From Bryobacterales bacterium (GTDB taxonomy: Bacteria; Acidobacteriota; Terriglobia; Bryobacterales; Bryobacteraceae), in the NCBI GenBank assembly GCA_003517725.1, contig DOZZ01000218.1, positions 4,533-18,246 on the forward strand: DNA of 13,714 nucleotides, given 5' to 3'. The position numbers and the translations under genes were made by a program. The first letter of the stretch is position 1. Every line of letters begins with the position of its first letter. Shown one piece after another: positions 13,185 through 13,714 of the stretch. The notes under the pieces were generated by a model that had not been told where the DNA came from, searched no databases, and was given only the letters and a program-made list of their open reading frames with translations.

Positions 13185-13613
13185 GTGCAAGATCCCTTGG
13201 CCGACTATCCCGTGGTCACCACCATACCCGTTGCGTGGGGCGAGCAGGATGCGTTCGGGCACGTCAACAACATCTACTATTTCCGCTGGTGCGAATCGGC
13301 GCGCATCGAATATGGCGAACGCATCGGGCTGTTGGGCATGCACCGGGACCGGAATATCGGCCCGGTCATCGCGCAAATAGGCTGTAATTTCCGGCAGCCG
13401 GTAGTGCATCCCGATACCGTTCGCGTAGGCGCACGGGTTTCCCGCCTGGGACGCACCAGCCTGACCATGGAGCATTTGATCGTATCGGAGAAGCTGGGCG
13501 TTGTGGCCGACGCCAGCAGCGTGCTGGTGCTCTACGACTACGGCAGCAGCCAGCCGTATGAAATTCCCGAAGCCATGCGGCGCGCCGTGAACCAACTGCA
13601 GAAGCCCGCGTAG
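13185..13613 (+). CDS. Acyl-CoA thioesterase, 4HBT/YbgC-like hotdog fold
   Basis: The product is 142 residues long, the usual size of single-hotdog 4-hydroxybenzoyl-CoA/YbgC-type thioesterases. The N-terminal motif WGEQDAFGHVNNIYYFRW holds the catalytic Asp (D22 in the QDxxGHVNN context) at the start of the hot-dog helix. It is followed by the central E-S-A-R-I-E-Y helix, then a VIAQIGCNFRQPV strand and the RVGARVSRLGRTSLTMEHLI strands of the sheet. These enzymes hydrolyse acyl-CoA thioesters; the acyl chain is unknown. They are cytoplasmic and tetrameric in known members. The start is GTG at 13185: the next methionine (residue 52) would remove the catalytic motif. No strong ribosome-binding site is visible. 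A secreted-protein gene starts 17 bp after the stop. Confidence 0.93.
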   Translation: MQDPLADYPVVTTIPVAWGEQDAFGHVNNIYYFRWCESARIEYGERIGLLGMHRDRNIGPVIAQIGCNFRQPVVHPDTVRVGARVSRLGRTSLTMEHLIVSEKLGVVADASSVLVLYDYGSSQPYEIPEAMRRAVNQLQKPA

Positions 13614-13630
13614 AGGAGAGACAGGAAACG

Positions 13631-13714
13631 ATGCGAATGGAGCTCTGGTTGTGGATTGTGTTAATCGGCGGCGCGCAGGCCGCGCAAGTGGGCGGCAGCC
13701 CGCAAGCCGCGCAG
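13631..13714 (+). CDS. N-terminal end of a probable secreted protein (partial)
   Basis: Only 28 codons are in the window before the right edge. The frame begins with ATG 13631; AGGA at 13623-13626 and GAGGAG further upstream are ribosome-binding sites. The encoded start (MRMELWLWIVLIGGAQA) is a typical short signal peptide, followed by a Gln/Ala/Gly-rich stretch. It lies 17 bp after the thioesterase stop and is probably in the same operon. The function cannot be told from this piece. Confidence 0.65.
   Translation, partial: MRMELWLWIVLIGGAQAAQVGGSPQAAQ

Overview
The window is GC-rich and gene-dense. It most likely comes from an Acidobacteriota chromosome, near Bryobacterales/Solibacteraceae. 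The strongest evidence is the gene at 1454-2257, a stand-alone copy of the Solibacter-type TIGR03437 domain, which is known almost only from that phylum. The VirB10-fold secreted protein, the LolA-like secreted protein and DUF3467 fit the same background. No rRNA, tRNA, CRISPR array, insertion sequence or phage gene was recognised.

Layout. (1) 1-672, plus strand: the 3' end of a DusB-type tRNA-dihydrouridine synthase, overlapping by one base a complete RNase HI gene. (2) 674-2257, minus strand: a two-gene exported-protein unit, TIGR03437 followed by a VirB10-C-terminal-like protein. (3) 2413-8825, plus strand: a PilZ protein, a GH2 beta-glycosidase, a divergent clan GH-A beta-glycosidase and, after a structured 162-bp gap, a 901-residue fusion of a GT-B glycosyltransferase to a UDP-galactopyranose-mutase-like flavoprotein. 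A good intrinsic terminator follows at 8941-8973. (4) 9150-10897, minus strand: DUF3467 coupled through TAATG to a GT39/ArnT-like membrane glycosyltransferase. (5) 11005-11429, plus strand: two tiny Cys-rich, probably zinc-binding proteins coupled through ATGA, with a hairpin against the first ribosome-binding site. (6) 11441-12412, minus strand: a CPBP intramembrane protease. (7) 12411-13714, plus strand: a LolA-like secreted protein, an acyl-CoA thioesterase (hotdog fold), and the start of a secreted protein cut by the window end.

How the genes may work together. Section 3 looks like a small locus for making and remodelling a glycan or glycoconjugate. It combines a flavoenzyme that may rearrange a nucleotide sugar, a transferase fused to it, and two retaining-type glycosidases without signal peptides. 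A candidate c-di-GMP receptor sits at its head. The product and the substrates cannot be read from sequence. The most unusual features are the GT::UGM-like fusion with its 57-residue low-complexity insertion, the leader RNA before it, the pair of coupled Cys-rich mini-proteins, and the head-to-head CPBP/LolA-like genes whose start codons overlap by two bases.
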